Source: Halicephalobus mephisto
Lineage: Eukaryota; Nematoda; Chromadorea; Rhabditida; Panagrolaimidae
Assembly (NCBI GenBank): GCA_009193035.1
Contig: SWDT01000121.1
Span: 62,001 to 126,000 of the forward strand
Reading direction: 5' to 3'
Length of the DNA stretch: 64,000 bases
Shown: positions 1-11,000 of the stretch, one piece after another
How the letters are laid out: the number at the start of each line of letters is the position of its first letter
Position numbering within the stretch: the stretch's first letter is position 1
Notes under the pieces: generated by a model
Database searches by the model: none
Seen by the model: the letters and a program-made list of their open reading frames with translations, nothing else
What the model was told of the DNA's origin: nothing
Translations under genes and position numbers: made by a program

Positions 1-541
1 TTCTGGAATCAAGTAGATGTTTAAAGTTTTTGATAATTTTAAAGAAATTTTTGTAGTTTTCTAAAATCTTATATAAATTTCTCAAAACTGTTAGAAGTCT
101 GATGAAACTTCTGGAATCTAAGAAATTTCGAAATTTTCGACAACTTTAAAGAAATTTTTGTAGTTTTCTAAAATCTTATATAAATTTTTTAAAACTGTTT
201 GAAGTCTGATGAAACTTCTGGAATCTAAGAAATTTCGAAATTTTTAGAACTTTCTAAAATCTTGTATAAACTTCTAGAATATAAGAAATTTAAAAATTTT
301 CGATGACTTTAGAGAAATTTCATAATTTTTTAAATCTAGTATAAATTTTTAAAACTTGTTAGAATTCTGATGAAATTTTTGAAAACTATAGAATTTTCTA
401 GAATCAAATAAAATTTTGAATCTGAAACTGAGATTCTGGAAAATTCTGTTAAAACAACTTTAAAATAAATTTTTTAAAAAGTTTTATAAAATTGAATATT
501 TCTAATTTTTGTAAAATTAAAATTAAATAATTTTACCGTAA
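1..541. repeat. AT-rich flank with degenerate direct repeats
   Basis: No convincing coding sequence. A segment running from GATGAAACTTCTGGAATC through a TTTCGAAATTTT stretch recurs at about 101 and 208 (roughly 107 bp apart), with a decayed third copy near 260. It lies directly upstream of the first visible TGF-beta exon, so it is probably intron or 5' flank of that gene. Confidence 0.6.
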
Positions 542-2142
542 TTAAGGGACCAAATCAAGAAGCTCCAGAATCAGATGCTGGACGCCTTCAGAATCCGGAG
601 ACCTTCGAAAAACGCTCATGTTCCGGATGAATTCGTTTCGCGATACATGACGAGTTTGTACAAATTCATCGGAAGCAAAGAAAGCGTGATTCCGACGATG
701 AATCCCGCTTTCAGTTATCTCGACAAATCCACCCATGACAACGATTTCGATTTTAATAAGATTCTTTCGGATTCTAACGAATTCGATTCTATCGTAGGAT
801 TTGTTCCTAAAAAAGTTTCAACAGAAACAGAAATAACAAAAATTTTCGGAAATGATCTTGCTGAAGTGGATTTCGGAGGATCTGAAGACTCAATAATCGA
901 CGACTCCATGAGACTCATCCACGCCGAATTGTACTTCGCCGTCGAAAACGATTCTGTTCCACTAGATTCCATCCAAGCCTACAGTACCAAGGGAGAAGAC
1001 TTGGTCCCCATCGCCGAAGGCCAAGTGACGAGGATGAATGACACTAAACTTCTGGCCTTCAACGTCACGAGGATCGTTCAGCAGTGGATTCTGTGGCCCA
1101 ACGTTGAAAGAAGAATCTTTGTCAAATTGGTAAATTCTGACGGTGAGGATTTTCGTAGAAAATTTAAGAATTTTCTTATTTACAGTACTTAAAAATTTTT
1201 ATCCACAATATTTAAAAACTTTTTTATCTAAAATATTTAAAAAATTTTTTGTCTACAGTATTTGAAATTTTCTTATTTACAGTACTTAAAAACTTTTATC
1301 TACAGTACTTAAAAATTTTTTATTTACAGTATTTAAATTTTTTTATTTACAGTACTTAACTAAAATTACAGAAAACTCTGTGAGATTCTAGAAGTTTCCA
1401 GAACTCATTCAATACTTTTAGAATCTTCAAAAATTGCGCAAATATTAAATTTTCTAATTTTTAGTCTTGAAAAAATTGAAAAATTTTAGTTTTTTTAAAA
1501 ATATAAAATTTCGTAATTTCTGGTTTTGTTTGAAAAAATTGAAAAATTTTAAAATTTTATTATAGAAATTTGTGATTGTTTATTTAATTAACTTCAGGCG
1601 AATCTATGCCTCTGGAGCCTTTGTTGAATAAAATCCACACTTTCGGGGTGGGATTCCTGGTGGAATCGGAGGAGGATGAAGACGAAGATGGAGATTCATT
1701 TGGTCGACAAAAAAGAGAAACATCTTCGGATAACGAGATCGAAGAAGAAGCGAATCTGGAGGAGCCCCCTACCGTAGTCAACTCCTTCAACCAAAGACCC
1801 ATCGACATTCTGACAAGACCGAGGATGGGCAGATGTCGTCTGAGGACCCTCTACATCAACTTCAACGACATCGGATGGAGCGATTTCATTCTGGCCCCTC
1901 TGGGCTTCCCGGCAAATTACTGTGACGGTGTTTGTTCATTTCCTCTGGATGTCAGTTTCAATCCCAGTAATCACGCTACAGTACAGACCCTTGTTCATCT
2001 GATCGACAAAAACAAGACTTCAGAAGCCCTCTGCGCCCCGATCTCGATGGACACCCCCCTCAGTTTCCTCCTTCTCGCGGACAACAGGGTCATCATCAAA
2101 AAGTTCTCCGAAATGACCGTAACCAAATGTGGTTGTCAATAA
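542..2142 (+). CDS. tig-2: TGF-beta superfamily ligand precursor, BMP-like (5' end missing)
   Basis: Secreted growth-factor precursor with two visible exons, about 542-1142 and 1598-2142. The donor GTGAGG at 1143 and acceptor CTTCAG at 1597 join in phase (Asp-Gly-Glu-Ser). Exon 1 encodes prodomain: an RRPSKNAHVPDEFVSRYM stretch of the kind seen in BMP prodomains. The first exon with the signal peptide was not found; the frame opens at 542 without a clear acceptor or start. Exon 2 has a furin-type RQKR ending at 1716, then a mature region of about 141 residues with a cystine-knot pattern: CRLRTLYINF, YCDGVC, NHATVQTLV and terminal KCGCQ. Only one cysteine sits where most ligands have CC (EALCAP), so the interchain-disulfide cysteine is absent. 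An AATAAA lies at 2176-2181. The symbol rests on recalled synteny with C. elegans prx-6, so family is sure and orthology is not. Confidence 0.88.
1386..1403 (+). promoter_or_regulatory. Perfect four-unit heat-shock-element-like motif
   Basis: TTCTAGAAGTTTCCAGAA is TTC-nn-GAA-nn-TTC-nn-GAA, a full heat-shock factor consensus, inside the intron of the TGF-beta gene. Related partial versions pepper the minisatellites here, so it may be a by-product of repeat sequence rather than a working site. Confidence 0.35.
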
Positions 2143-2193
2143 TTAATTAATTTATAAAAAATTTTCTTTTTGTTGAATAAAATATGGCAGTTT

Positions 2194-5100
2194 TTATTCT
2201 TGTTTGATTTCATCTGGAGTCGGTTTTCTAATCCAGTCGGCTTTGGAGATGAGGATGAGGACGAGAGTACTGTAGAGGATGACACCGACAACGGTAAAAT
2301 TCTGAAGGATGTCGATGTGGTCGGGACAGCTGAGGGTGTGTCTACATGTGGATCTGAATTTTGCGTCTTCGTAAGGTCCGACGTGCAGATCGTAGTACAT
2401 CACATGTCCCATCAGGACCTGGCCGGTGGAGGCCCCGAGGAGGATCTTCCCCAGACCCACGTGGTACGGCATTATCGTCTTTCTTACTTTCAACGCGGTC
2501 TTCGGAAAACCAAAGTTGACGAATCCAACAATGAATTGCAAGATATACAGTATGATTATAATAATTCCAACCCAAGAATGGAAGGAATAAAAATGCTCAA
2601 GTTTAATCGTTTTTTTAAATTCCTGGATCGCCGTGAAGGCCACCACGGCACAGCAGAGGGCGACGAGATGGAAGCTGCCGTGGATAACCTTCGACAAAAC
2701 TTTGATTTCATGTCTGTGGATTCTGTAGGCCAATAAAGCTGAAAATGATTATTAAAAATTCAAAAATTTCACGAATTTGGGTTTTTTGAAATTTCCAGAA
2801 TTTTCAATTTTAGAATTTTTTTGTTAAATTTTAGATTTTGGAAATCTGTAAAATTTTAAGAAATTCCAGAATTTCTCGTCGGATTCTGAGAAGTTTTAGA
2901 AACTTTAGTCAGATTTTAGAAGATTTCAGAAACTGTAACTAGATTCTTGAAAGTTTCAGAATCTCTCATTATATGTAAGAAGATTCTTGAAAGTTTCAGA
3001 ATCTCTCATTATATGTAAAAAGATTCTTAAAATTTTCAGAATCTCTCATTATATCTAAGAAGATTCTTGAAAGTTTCAGAATCTCTCATTATATCTAAGA
3101 AAATTCTTGAAAGTTTCAGAATCTCTCATTATATGTAAGAAGGTTCTTGAAAGTTTCAGAATCTTTATATCTAAGAAGATTCTTGAAAATTTTCCAAACA
3201 TATTGGTCTGTTACAATAGAGAGCGCGAGAGTAGACTACGAGACTACATCGACTGTAGTCCTTCGGAATTGATCGAACCGACCTTCGCCTTGGAAGAAGA
3301 TAAAAGCCGAAGTCATTAGGAATCCGTGGAAATTCAGATGTCCCACCGATACCTGGGTTGGCATCGTTTGTCCTATCGTCACGTTTGTTCTCCATTGAAG
3401 CCCTCCTTGGACCGTCCCAAATACGTATCCTAAAATTTCATATAAAAATTACTTTTTTAAATTTCATATAAAAATTATTTTTTTTAAATTTGATATAAAA
3501 ATTATTTTTTTTAATTTCATATAAAAATTACTTTTTTTAAATTTCATATAAAAACTGCTTTTTTTAATTTTATATAACGCGTTTTTTGAGAAAATCGAGG
3601 GCAGAACGGCAAATCTCGGAGACTTGTTATTTTTTATTCATTTTTTGTCCACAGAATTGTGTGGGAGCATGATTGCGAAAAATCGAGGTCCGGTCTTCTG
3701 AAGTGGCTTCTGGAGCGAGATTCAGAATCCGCGCTTTCTGAAGCCATTCAATATTGTACTCTGACATGTTATATATCAATCGACTCGCAATTTAATTCTG
3801 AGTCTAGTGGTATATAAACCATCATTTTCAGACGAAATTTAGAAAAATTACAATCAAAAAACTTTTGGAGAATTTAGTTTTTTCAATTTTTCGCCTCATC
3901 GCCCATTGATTTAATGAAAATAAACGACGGATTCTGAATCCTCATTGAATTCTACACCAGATAAGAAAAAAACATAGAAAAAAGAGGGGGTCTGGAAAAA
4001 GTTCAGAGGTAAAATATCTCCAAATCCTGATTTTATTTTTTAAATTTTTTTCGCTTCAGGACCATTTTGGTGAAAAATCCCGAAACATGTATCCCCTAGA
4101 ATTCAATGAGGATTCTTTTCCACTAGAGATCATATGAGGTTACCTTTAAGGGGTTGGTTGTGATCTCTTAAAGCAAGATTAATCCTTGTCTAAATGTAAT
4201 CAAAATGAAGAATAAAGCGCGTTTCTTTATTTTATTCTCCAAATAATATTTCACATATGTTTTAGGATTCAGAACTAGTGAATTTTACTCTAAATTATAT
4301 TGTGATTTTAATTTGACACACTTGATTTTTTGTCATTATTGAAAATGTAATTCTGTTTCATATTAATTCATCTCGATGTTTTTTTGGGCTTGGCCCGTCA
4401 TCTACCGAGTGCTGTGGACGACGTCCAGTAGATAATGGCACCGGTGTTGTATTTTCTTTGTCATTTGAAAGTTGGTCTTCCATTTCTTGAGTAATTAAAT
4501 TATCTTTAATTTCATGAAATATATCAACCATAAGTTCTGAATCAAGAGCATCAACTTGGGGATTGTCTAAATTCAGTACATTTTGAATAGTGACTGTTTC
4601 TTTAGCGGAGCGTTCTTCAATAGATACTGTATATTTATTGATAATGTATTCACGATTTATCATCTTTTGAGGACTATGTTTGTGTTTTCCTAGTTGCATG
4701 TGCTCTTTAAGTTTATAATTGGTGGAACTGTTTTCCACATACGTCTATTGGACAAGTGTAAACTCCTTGACTGCCCTCCATTAGTTGCGAAGATGTTGCG
4801 TCTCTAGAATTTGCATCTCCTTTTGATAATTCATTTTCAGAGAATTCTGATTTACCTCCAAGTTCTCTCCAGTTAGATATACCTTTTTTAGAGGAACGCC
4901 AGTCATTTTGTAAAACAAATCTTTCTGGAGCTCCCAACAAACTAAAAAGAAGAAGAACAATAATACAAAACAATTCATATTGAAGTTTCAGTTTAAATAG
5001 TTTCCATCCAAGTCTTAATCTTGACAAAGATGTTCTAAGCTTGGCAATTCTGAATAAAACGGACAAAACAAGAGTCAGTTATGGCTCATTTATCAGGATA

Positions 5101-6392
5101 AGTAAGCACAAGCTTTTATTCTATTAACATTAAGTTTGTGGTAAACATGCAAACTTTTTCGTCGTAAATATGGCGTTTTTCTTCGACTTTGAATTCCAAC
5201 AAATTAAACATCTATTCGAATATTCAGAACTATTAGTAATATTAGCTGTACAAAGCAATTACAAAATAATAAATCGTATAATCACAATTTCTATTTACTT
5301 AAAACAGTAAATAATAAATACAATTTCGAATATTCAATATAATTATACTAAAAAATATGAAATAATAAAATGAAAATTCAGTAACGAATTTTTGTTTCAG
5401 AATAGCATCAGAAACGCGCTTTATTCTTCATTATGATTACATTTAGACAAGGATTAATCTTGATTTAAGAGATCACAACCAACCCCTTAAAGGTATCCTC
5501 ATATGATCTCTAGTGGAAAAGAATCCTCATTGAATTCTAGGGGATACATGTTTCGGGATTTTTCACCGAAATGGTCCTAAAGCGAAAAAAATTTAAAAAA
5601 TAAAATCGGGATTTGGAGATATTTACCTCTGAACTTTTTCCAGACCCCTCTTTTTTCTATGTTTTTTTCTTATCTGGTGTAGAATTCAATGAGGATTCAG
5701 AATCCGTCGTTTATTTTCATTAAATCAATGGGCGATGAGGCGAAAACTTGGAAAAACTAAATTCTCCAAAAGTTTTTTGATTATAATTTTTCTAAATTTC
5801 GTCTGCAAATGATGGTTTATATACCACTAGACTCAGAATTAAATTGCGAGTCGATTGATATATAACATGTCAGAGTCCAACATTGAATGGCTTCAGAAAG
5901 CGCGGATTCTGAATCTCGCTCCAGAAGCCACTTCAGAAGACCGGACCTCGATTTTTCGCAATCATGCTCCCACACAATTCTGTGGACAAAAAATGAACGA
6001 AAAATAACAAGCCTCCGAGATTTGCCGTTTTGCCCTCGATTTCCCTCGAATTTCTCGCAAAACGCGTTATATACAAAATTCCATAAAAATCCTTTTTTCA
6101 ATTTCATACAAAAAACTTCTAAAATTTCATATAAAATTATTTTTTTAATTTCATATAAAAATTTTTTTAAATTTCATATAAAAATTATTTTTTTTAAATT
6201 TTATATAAAACATTTGTAAAATTTTTCCTTACCGGTTAATACCATCATGAGGACTCCGACGCCGTGGGCGAAGATGGTCATGAAGTCAAAGTACTTCATG
6301 GATTCTTTGTATTTTTGTTGTTCTTTTTCTTTATCGACTTCCTGAATCAAGTTCATGGCGTTTAAATCGGCTTCTGGCGAGTAAAGATTCAT
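2194..6392 (-). CDS. Cytochrome b561 family transmembrane oxidoreductase
   Basis: Three exons: 6233-6392, 3283-3429 and 2194-2738, in phase, giving 283 residues, close to the usual CYB561 size. The family moves electrons from cytosolic ascorbate across a membrane through two haems in a six-helix core. The four haem-ligand histidines fit: LNFHGF in helix 2 (exon 2), KVIHGSFHL, FYSFHSW and MPYHVGLG (exon 3). The YVFGTVQGGLQW stretch is also typical. Helix 1 (MTIFAHGVGVLMMVLTG) ends exon 1. The start is the ATG at 6392; the frame upstream reaches a stop, and an acceptor-like TTTTACAG about 50 nt before it suggests trans-splicing or a 5' UTR intron. Intron 1 is 2.8 kb and holds a transposon; intron 2 holds a minisatellite. 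The gene is convergent with the TGF-beta gene, with stop codons about 50 bp apart. Whether it reduces ferric iron or regenerates ascorbate cannot be told. Confidence 0.9.
2880..3180. repeat. Intronic minisatellite, about 42 bp unit
   Basis: About six tandem copies of a unit built around TTCTTGAAAGTTTCAGAATC and CTCATTATAT, in cytochrome b561 intron 2. Each unit resembles an imperfect heat-shock element (TTC-TT-GAA-AG-TTT-CA-GAA). Confidence 0.8.
3577..6074. mobile_element. DNA transposon with about 650 bp terminal inverted repeats
   Basis: The stretches at about 3577-4226 and 5410-6074 are reverse complements over nearly their full length. Matching landmarks include TATATAACGCGTTTT at the outer ends, the GGTCCGGTCTTCTGAAGTGG block, TAGAATTCAATGAGGATTC twice per arm, and AATAAAGCGCGTTTCT at the inner ends. 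The right arm carries a short extra segment (CCCTCGAATTT) near its outer end. The centre (4227-5409) holds decayed minus-strand reading frames with a C2H2 finger but no transposase I recognise, so the copy looks non-autonomous. It sits inside an intronic TTTCATATAAAAATT repeat tract, so a target-site duplication cannot be read cleanly. Confidence 0.8.
4358..5066 (-). pseudogene. Transposon cargo ORF with C2H2 zinc finger, frameshifted
   Basis: Two overlapping minus-strand frames, 4713-5066 and 4358-4738, read as one broken protein. The first ends in the left half of a zinc finger (CPIDVCGKQFHQL). The second resumes out of frame with the right half (KLKEHMQLGKHKH), ending in a Pro/Ser-rich tail with a possible nuclear signal (PKKHRDE). 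The break lies in an AATTATAAAC run at about 4717-4727 and fits a 2 bp loss. The C-x4-C ... HM-x-x-GKH pattern resembles the finger of a multicopy, transposon-associated animal protein family. The N-terminal part has a hydrophobic stretch. It is probably relic cargo of the surrounding inverted-repeat element. Function unknown; a sequencing error or tiny intron could also explain the break. Confidence 0.5.
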
Positions 6393-6439
6393 ATTGTTCG
6401 AATTAGCCTCAGGCAAATAGAGATTCTTCTCGGTTCAAT

Positions 6440-7070
6440 TCCCTGTAAAATAATTTTAAAAAATCTAATTTTCAAAAAAATAAAAATTTTCAACGCGAAT
6501 TTTTAAAATTTTTATTTAAAATCGGAAATTGTGAAATTAAAGTAATTTTAGAAAAATTTAAATTATTTAAAAACTTGGAAAAATTTATAACAAAATTATT
6601 AAAAATTGTCTCGCCACGAATTTATATTTTTCCACTCAAGACCGAAAATTAGGAAATTTAAATTATTTAAAAAATAGGAAAATTTTATAAAAAAATTATT
6701 GAAAATTGTCTCGCCGCGAATTTACGATTTTCCACTCAAGACCGAAAATTAGGAAATTTTGTTTTAAAAGATTTAAATTATTTAAAAAATCGGAAAAATT
6801 TATAACAAAATTATTAAAAATTGTCTCGCCGCGAATTTATATTTTTCCATTCAAGACCGAAAATTAGGAAATTTAAATTATTTAAAAAATAGGAAAAATT
6901 TATAACAAAATTATTGAAAATTGTCTCGCCGCGAATTTATATTTTTCCACTCAAGACCGAAAATCAAAAAAATTAAATTTTTAAAAGATTTAAATTATTT
7001 AAAAAATCAAAAAAAAATTAATTTTTACATAATTTTGAAATTTTATATATCTAGAAATTTCGTCACAACA
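6440..7070. repeat. Tandem array, about 115 bp unit, GTCTCGCCGCGAATTT family
   Basis: Four to five tandem copies of an AT-rich unit containing GTCTCGCCGCGAATTTA followed by TTTTTCCACTCAAGACCGAA. It lies just upstream of cytochrome b561. The GTCTCG/GAGACC core links it to several other repeats in this window. Confidence 0.75.
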
Positions 7071-7499
7071 CAGTAACCAAAGAAGTTTTTCTTTGAAAAA
7101 CTGCCTTAATCGTTTTAAAAAATGAAAAATATTCATGATTCAACAAAAATCGGGTGTGAACATTGATTATTACTTTTTAGAGGTGCGGCTTCGAGTTTTC
7201 AGGCCCCGAGAATACATTCCTGAAAAAATTTTATGACGCCCGAAGTTTCAAGTGATTTTTTAGGGAAATAATCAATGTCGAATACTGGCCTAATTAATTG
7301 CGGAATCGACGATAATAAGCTCAAGATAAAAATTAAATGAAGTTGAATGTGGTTTGAGTGTTTAGTGAAAAACGAAAAAAATTTTCTGAGAATTTCTATG
7401 CATTTTTCGATAAGATTACGGAACATTATATAAGCTTCAAAATTCTTCAGCATCTACCTAGTAGTTTTCAAATATTACAAAATAAATCTTAAATTCCTT
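7071..7499. other. Spacer with one doubtful minus-strand ORF (7199-7453)
   Basis: An 84-codon minus frame at 7199-7453 has a hydrophobic stretch (LIFILSLLSSIPQL) but starts at TTG, has AT-driven composition and no recognised domain. Its C-terminal end has somewhat higher GC and an internal TTTTTTCAG, so a small secreted-protein exon is conceivable. I would not annotate it without transcripts. Confidence 0.25.
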
Positions 7500-7945
7500 G
7501 GTCTTAATTGGAAAGTTTAGTATTTTCTGGTCTCGACTGGAAAATTTTTAATTTTTTGGTCTCAACTGGAAAATTTTTAATTTTTTGGTCTCGATTGGAA
7601 ACTTTAATTTCTTTGGTCTTAATTGGAAAGTTTAGTATTTTCTGGTCTCGACTGGAAAATCTTAAATACCTTGGTCTCGATTGGAAAGTTTAGTTTCTTT
7701 GGTCTCAATTGGAAAATTTTTAATTTTTTGGTCTCGACTGGAAAATCTTAAATTCCTTGGTCTCAATTGGAAACTAGTATTTTTTGGTCTCGACTGGCAA
7801 ATTTTAGATTTTTGGTCTTAATTCGAAAATTTTTAATTTTTTGGTCTCGACTGGAAAATTTTAAATTCCTTGGTCTCAACTGGAAAATTTTAAATTTCTT
7901 GATCTCGACTAGAAAATTTTAAATTCCTTGGTCTCGACTGGAAAA
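7500..7945. repeat. Minisatellite, about 30 bp unit (GGTCTCGACTGGAAAATTTT)
   Basis: About 14 tandem copies of a unit around TTGGTCTCGACTGGAAAATT with variable AT filler, upstream of PEX6. The open frame through it is a by-product of the repeat. The same core in reverse orientation (CCAGTTGGGACC) recurs at 28.6-30.1 kb. Confidence 0.85.
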
Positions 7946-8073
7946 TTGTCATCGAGACAATTCTTCAAATTTTTTGTTTTTCATAATATGATCAAAAATA
8001 ATAATTATTGAAAAATAAAAATATTTGAAATTTAACTTTTTTTAAAAAAAATTAATATTTTTTAGAAAATCGA

Positions 8074-11000
8074 ATGATTTCAACACGGAGATTTTCCATG
8101 AGGAAATCAGATGGTTCCGTCGTGGACAGTTCTGAAGAAGAATCAGGTTCTCTAAAGGAATCAGAATTTCGAAGAAAAACCGACCAAATTCCGCCTTTTG
8201 TTCACTTGGCCAAATTTTACTTCAACGCTTACAGTAAAAGTTTATCGACGAAAATTCCAGTTGAGATAATCAGGGACACAAAAACAGAAAAGTTATTTGT
8301 TTTTTTTTAAATAAATAAAAATATTTTTTTAGCTTTACAGAATATAATACGTTATGTATGAATTTCGTCGAGATGGTTCTTCGTCGAATGGTGCCTTATC
8401 GGTGTTATTCAGTCACTTTCAGGCCGATTAAAAGGAGTGGTCGTCTTTTTCCCTCCGAAAATTTTAACGAAGAAGATAACGTTCAAAATGACCAAGAAAA
8501 ATGGACAAGAGTCCTTCAGGTCCTGCCGCGAAACGAACACGGATCGATAAAATTCGAAGATCAAGATCCAGAAAAATCGACGAAACAAAACCAATTTAAA
8601 AAAATCGATAAAAATAAAATTGAATCATCTGGGATCAACGATGATGAACGAAAAAAATCAAAGGATTTTTCAACTCAAAATGATGATAAATCAAACAAGA
8701 TCAATGACGATGAACAAGAAATGTGGACAAAGAACAAGAAACTGTTAGCAGGAAATGATGATAAATCTCATACTATCAACGATAATGACCAAGGAAAATC
8801 TACAAGAAGACAATTCTCATCACGAAATGATGATACTTCTCAAGATATATCCGAAGATAATCTACAAGATTCTAAAAAATCGTCAAAACTCGTATTACGA
8901 AATAATGATACTTCTCAAGATATATTCGAAGATAATCTACAAGATTCTAAAAAATCGTCGAAATTCTCACCACGAAATTACGATACTTCTCAAGATATAT
9001 CCAAAGATGATCTACAAGATTCTAAAAATCCGTCAAAACTCTCACAGCGAAATTACGATACTTCTCAAAATCTCTCCAAAGATGATCTACAAGATTCTAA
9101 AAAATCGTCAAAACTCTCACAGCGAAATACTATTCAATCTCAAAACTTCCCTAATAATAATCTAACAACTTCTACAAAAATACCAGAATCCTTTCCACGA
9201 AATAACACTAAAATCAAAATCTTGAACAATTGTCAAACAACTTTGACTACATTGTTCAACATCTGTGGAAACAGAATTCTGTCTCGGGAGGAAGTCCTGG
9301 AAGCAGAAATCGGGGTTTGTGGAATTTTAAAATAATTTTAAGATAATTTTAAAATAATTTTAAAATAATTTTAAAATGACAATTTTTCAGAATCTCATTG
9401 AAGAATCCAGAATCCCTGTGGCTAAAGAAGCAAAATTGGCCTTGATAGAAGAATCGAATTCGAGATTCCTAGACCCTTCAGAATTCAAATCTCTTTTAAA
9501 ATCTTTTTTTTCACAAAACAGATTACTGTATTCAGAAGACGTCATCTGTCTCCAACCCGGTCCCGAAGAGAAACTTTATTACGAAATTTCGTTTTCTAAC
9601 GACACAGACTCAAGTGGAAAAAAAATACCGTATTTCGTGAATCAAACAACCGCGATTTATCAGTTACCTAAAAAAAGAAAATTTTTTCCAAAACAAATGT
9701 TTAATTTTAAAAAAACTTTTCTTCCAAAAAATTATTTCGAAATAGAATCAAGAATGAGAAAATTATTTTCGACAAAATTTTCGAAATTTTCAGAACCGAT
9801 CTCGAGTCCTCTGATCTCAGTTCTGGCTTCTACAGAAGGAAATCGACCAGAAAACTTGATTCAACTCTTGACGGACGAGTTGGGGATCGATTTTGTGAAG
9901 ATCGATTGCATGGATTTCTGGAATATTGAAGGAAGAAGTACGGAAAAAATTCTCGAAGCTGTTACAGAAAAAGGTTCGTTTATTTTTTATTAAAATTTTA
10001 AAAAAAATAAAACTTTAAAAATAATCAAAAAAATTTCAAAATTAAAATAAAAAATTTTAAAAATATCTAAAAATATAGAAAATTCGCATCAGGACCAATT
10101 TATAAAAATACTTTTTTTAAAATTTTTAGTGATTTTTGAATTAATATGTGAAAAAAATTTTTAAATGTAGAAAATTCGCGTCAGGACCAATTTATAAAAA
10201 TACTTTTTTAATTTTAGTGATTTTTTAATTGATATGTGAAAAAAATTTTTAAATGTCAAAAATTCGCGTCAGGATTAATTTATAAAAATACTTTTTTTTT
10301 AAAATTTTTGTGTGATTTTAAAAATAAATTTCAGCAAAAGCTTCTTCGCCAGCTTTGGTGCTGTTCGAAAACATCAATTTTTTGTCGGAATCCACCCCTA
10401 ACTCCCTGGAATCCGGAAACAAGACCTTGGACAGACTTTGCAGACATGTTTCGACATTTACAAATCACCTAGTTACTGTATTCACTTGCCAAAAATCGGA
10501 TTTGCCTAATCTGCCGAAGCAACTTTCGCAGTTGATCCATTTCGAATTCACTTTGCCGGATTTAGAAAACGAAGACAGAAAAGATTTTATTTTATTTCAT
10601 AAAAATCAAAAACAAATAGAAATCGAAGAAGAAATTTTCGCAAATCTGACTCGAGGATTCGTCCTTTCCGAACTGGAGCAACTTCTTCAAGAATCCTCCG
10701 CTCAATCCGTCCTCGAAAATTCAGAAATAATCAAAATCGACCATATCCAATCCGGAATCGACAAAAGAAATAAATCGTTTTCGGCTTCTGTAGGAGCTCC
10801 GAAGATTCCTGCCGTCAGATGGGACGACGTCGGAGGTCTAGAAGACGTCAAGAAAACCATATCCGAAAGTTTGAAGTTAAATCTGAATCCGAAAAAAACC
10901 AAATCTGCTCTAAAAAGATCCGGAATCGTTCTGTATGGTCCTCCGGGCTGCGGCAAAACCCTCATGGCCAAAGCCGTTGCGAACCAGTTCAACATCACTT

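Noticed and set aside
2170..2736. 188-codon plus ORF
   Set aside because: Antisense shadow of the cytochrome b561 last exon, whose histidines and helices are clearly on the minus strand.
3107..3395. Short ORFs on both strands around 3.1-3.4 kb
   Set aside because: Other frames of cytochrome b561 exon 2 and its intron minisatellite.
5817..6219. ORFs in the right arm of the inverted-repeat element
   Set aside because: Both strands are open by chance within the inverted repeat; no domain and the same sequence in the left arm is broken.
7508..7693. 61-codon plus ORF
   Set aside because: Pure translation of the GGTCTCGACTGGAAAA minisatellite.
8755..9165. 136-codon plus ORF
   Set aside because: Alternative frame of the PEX6 exon 2 tandem repeat.
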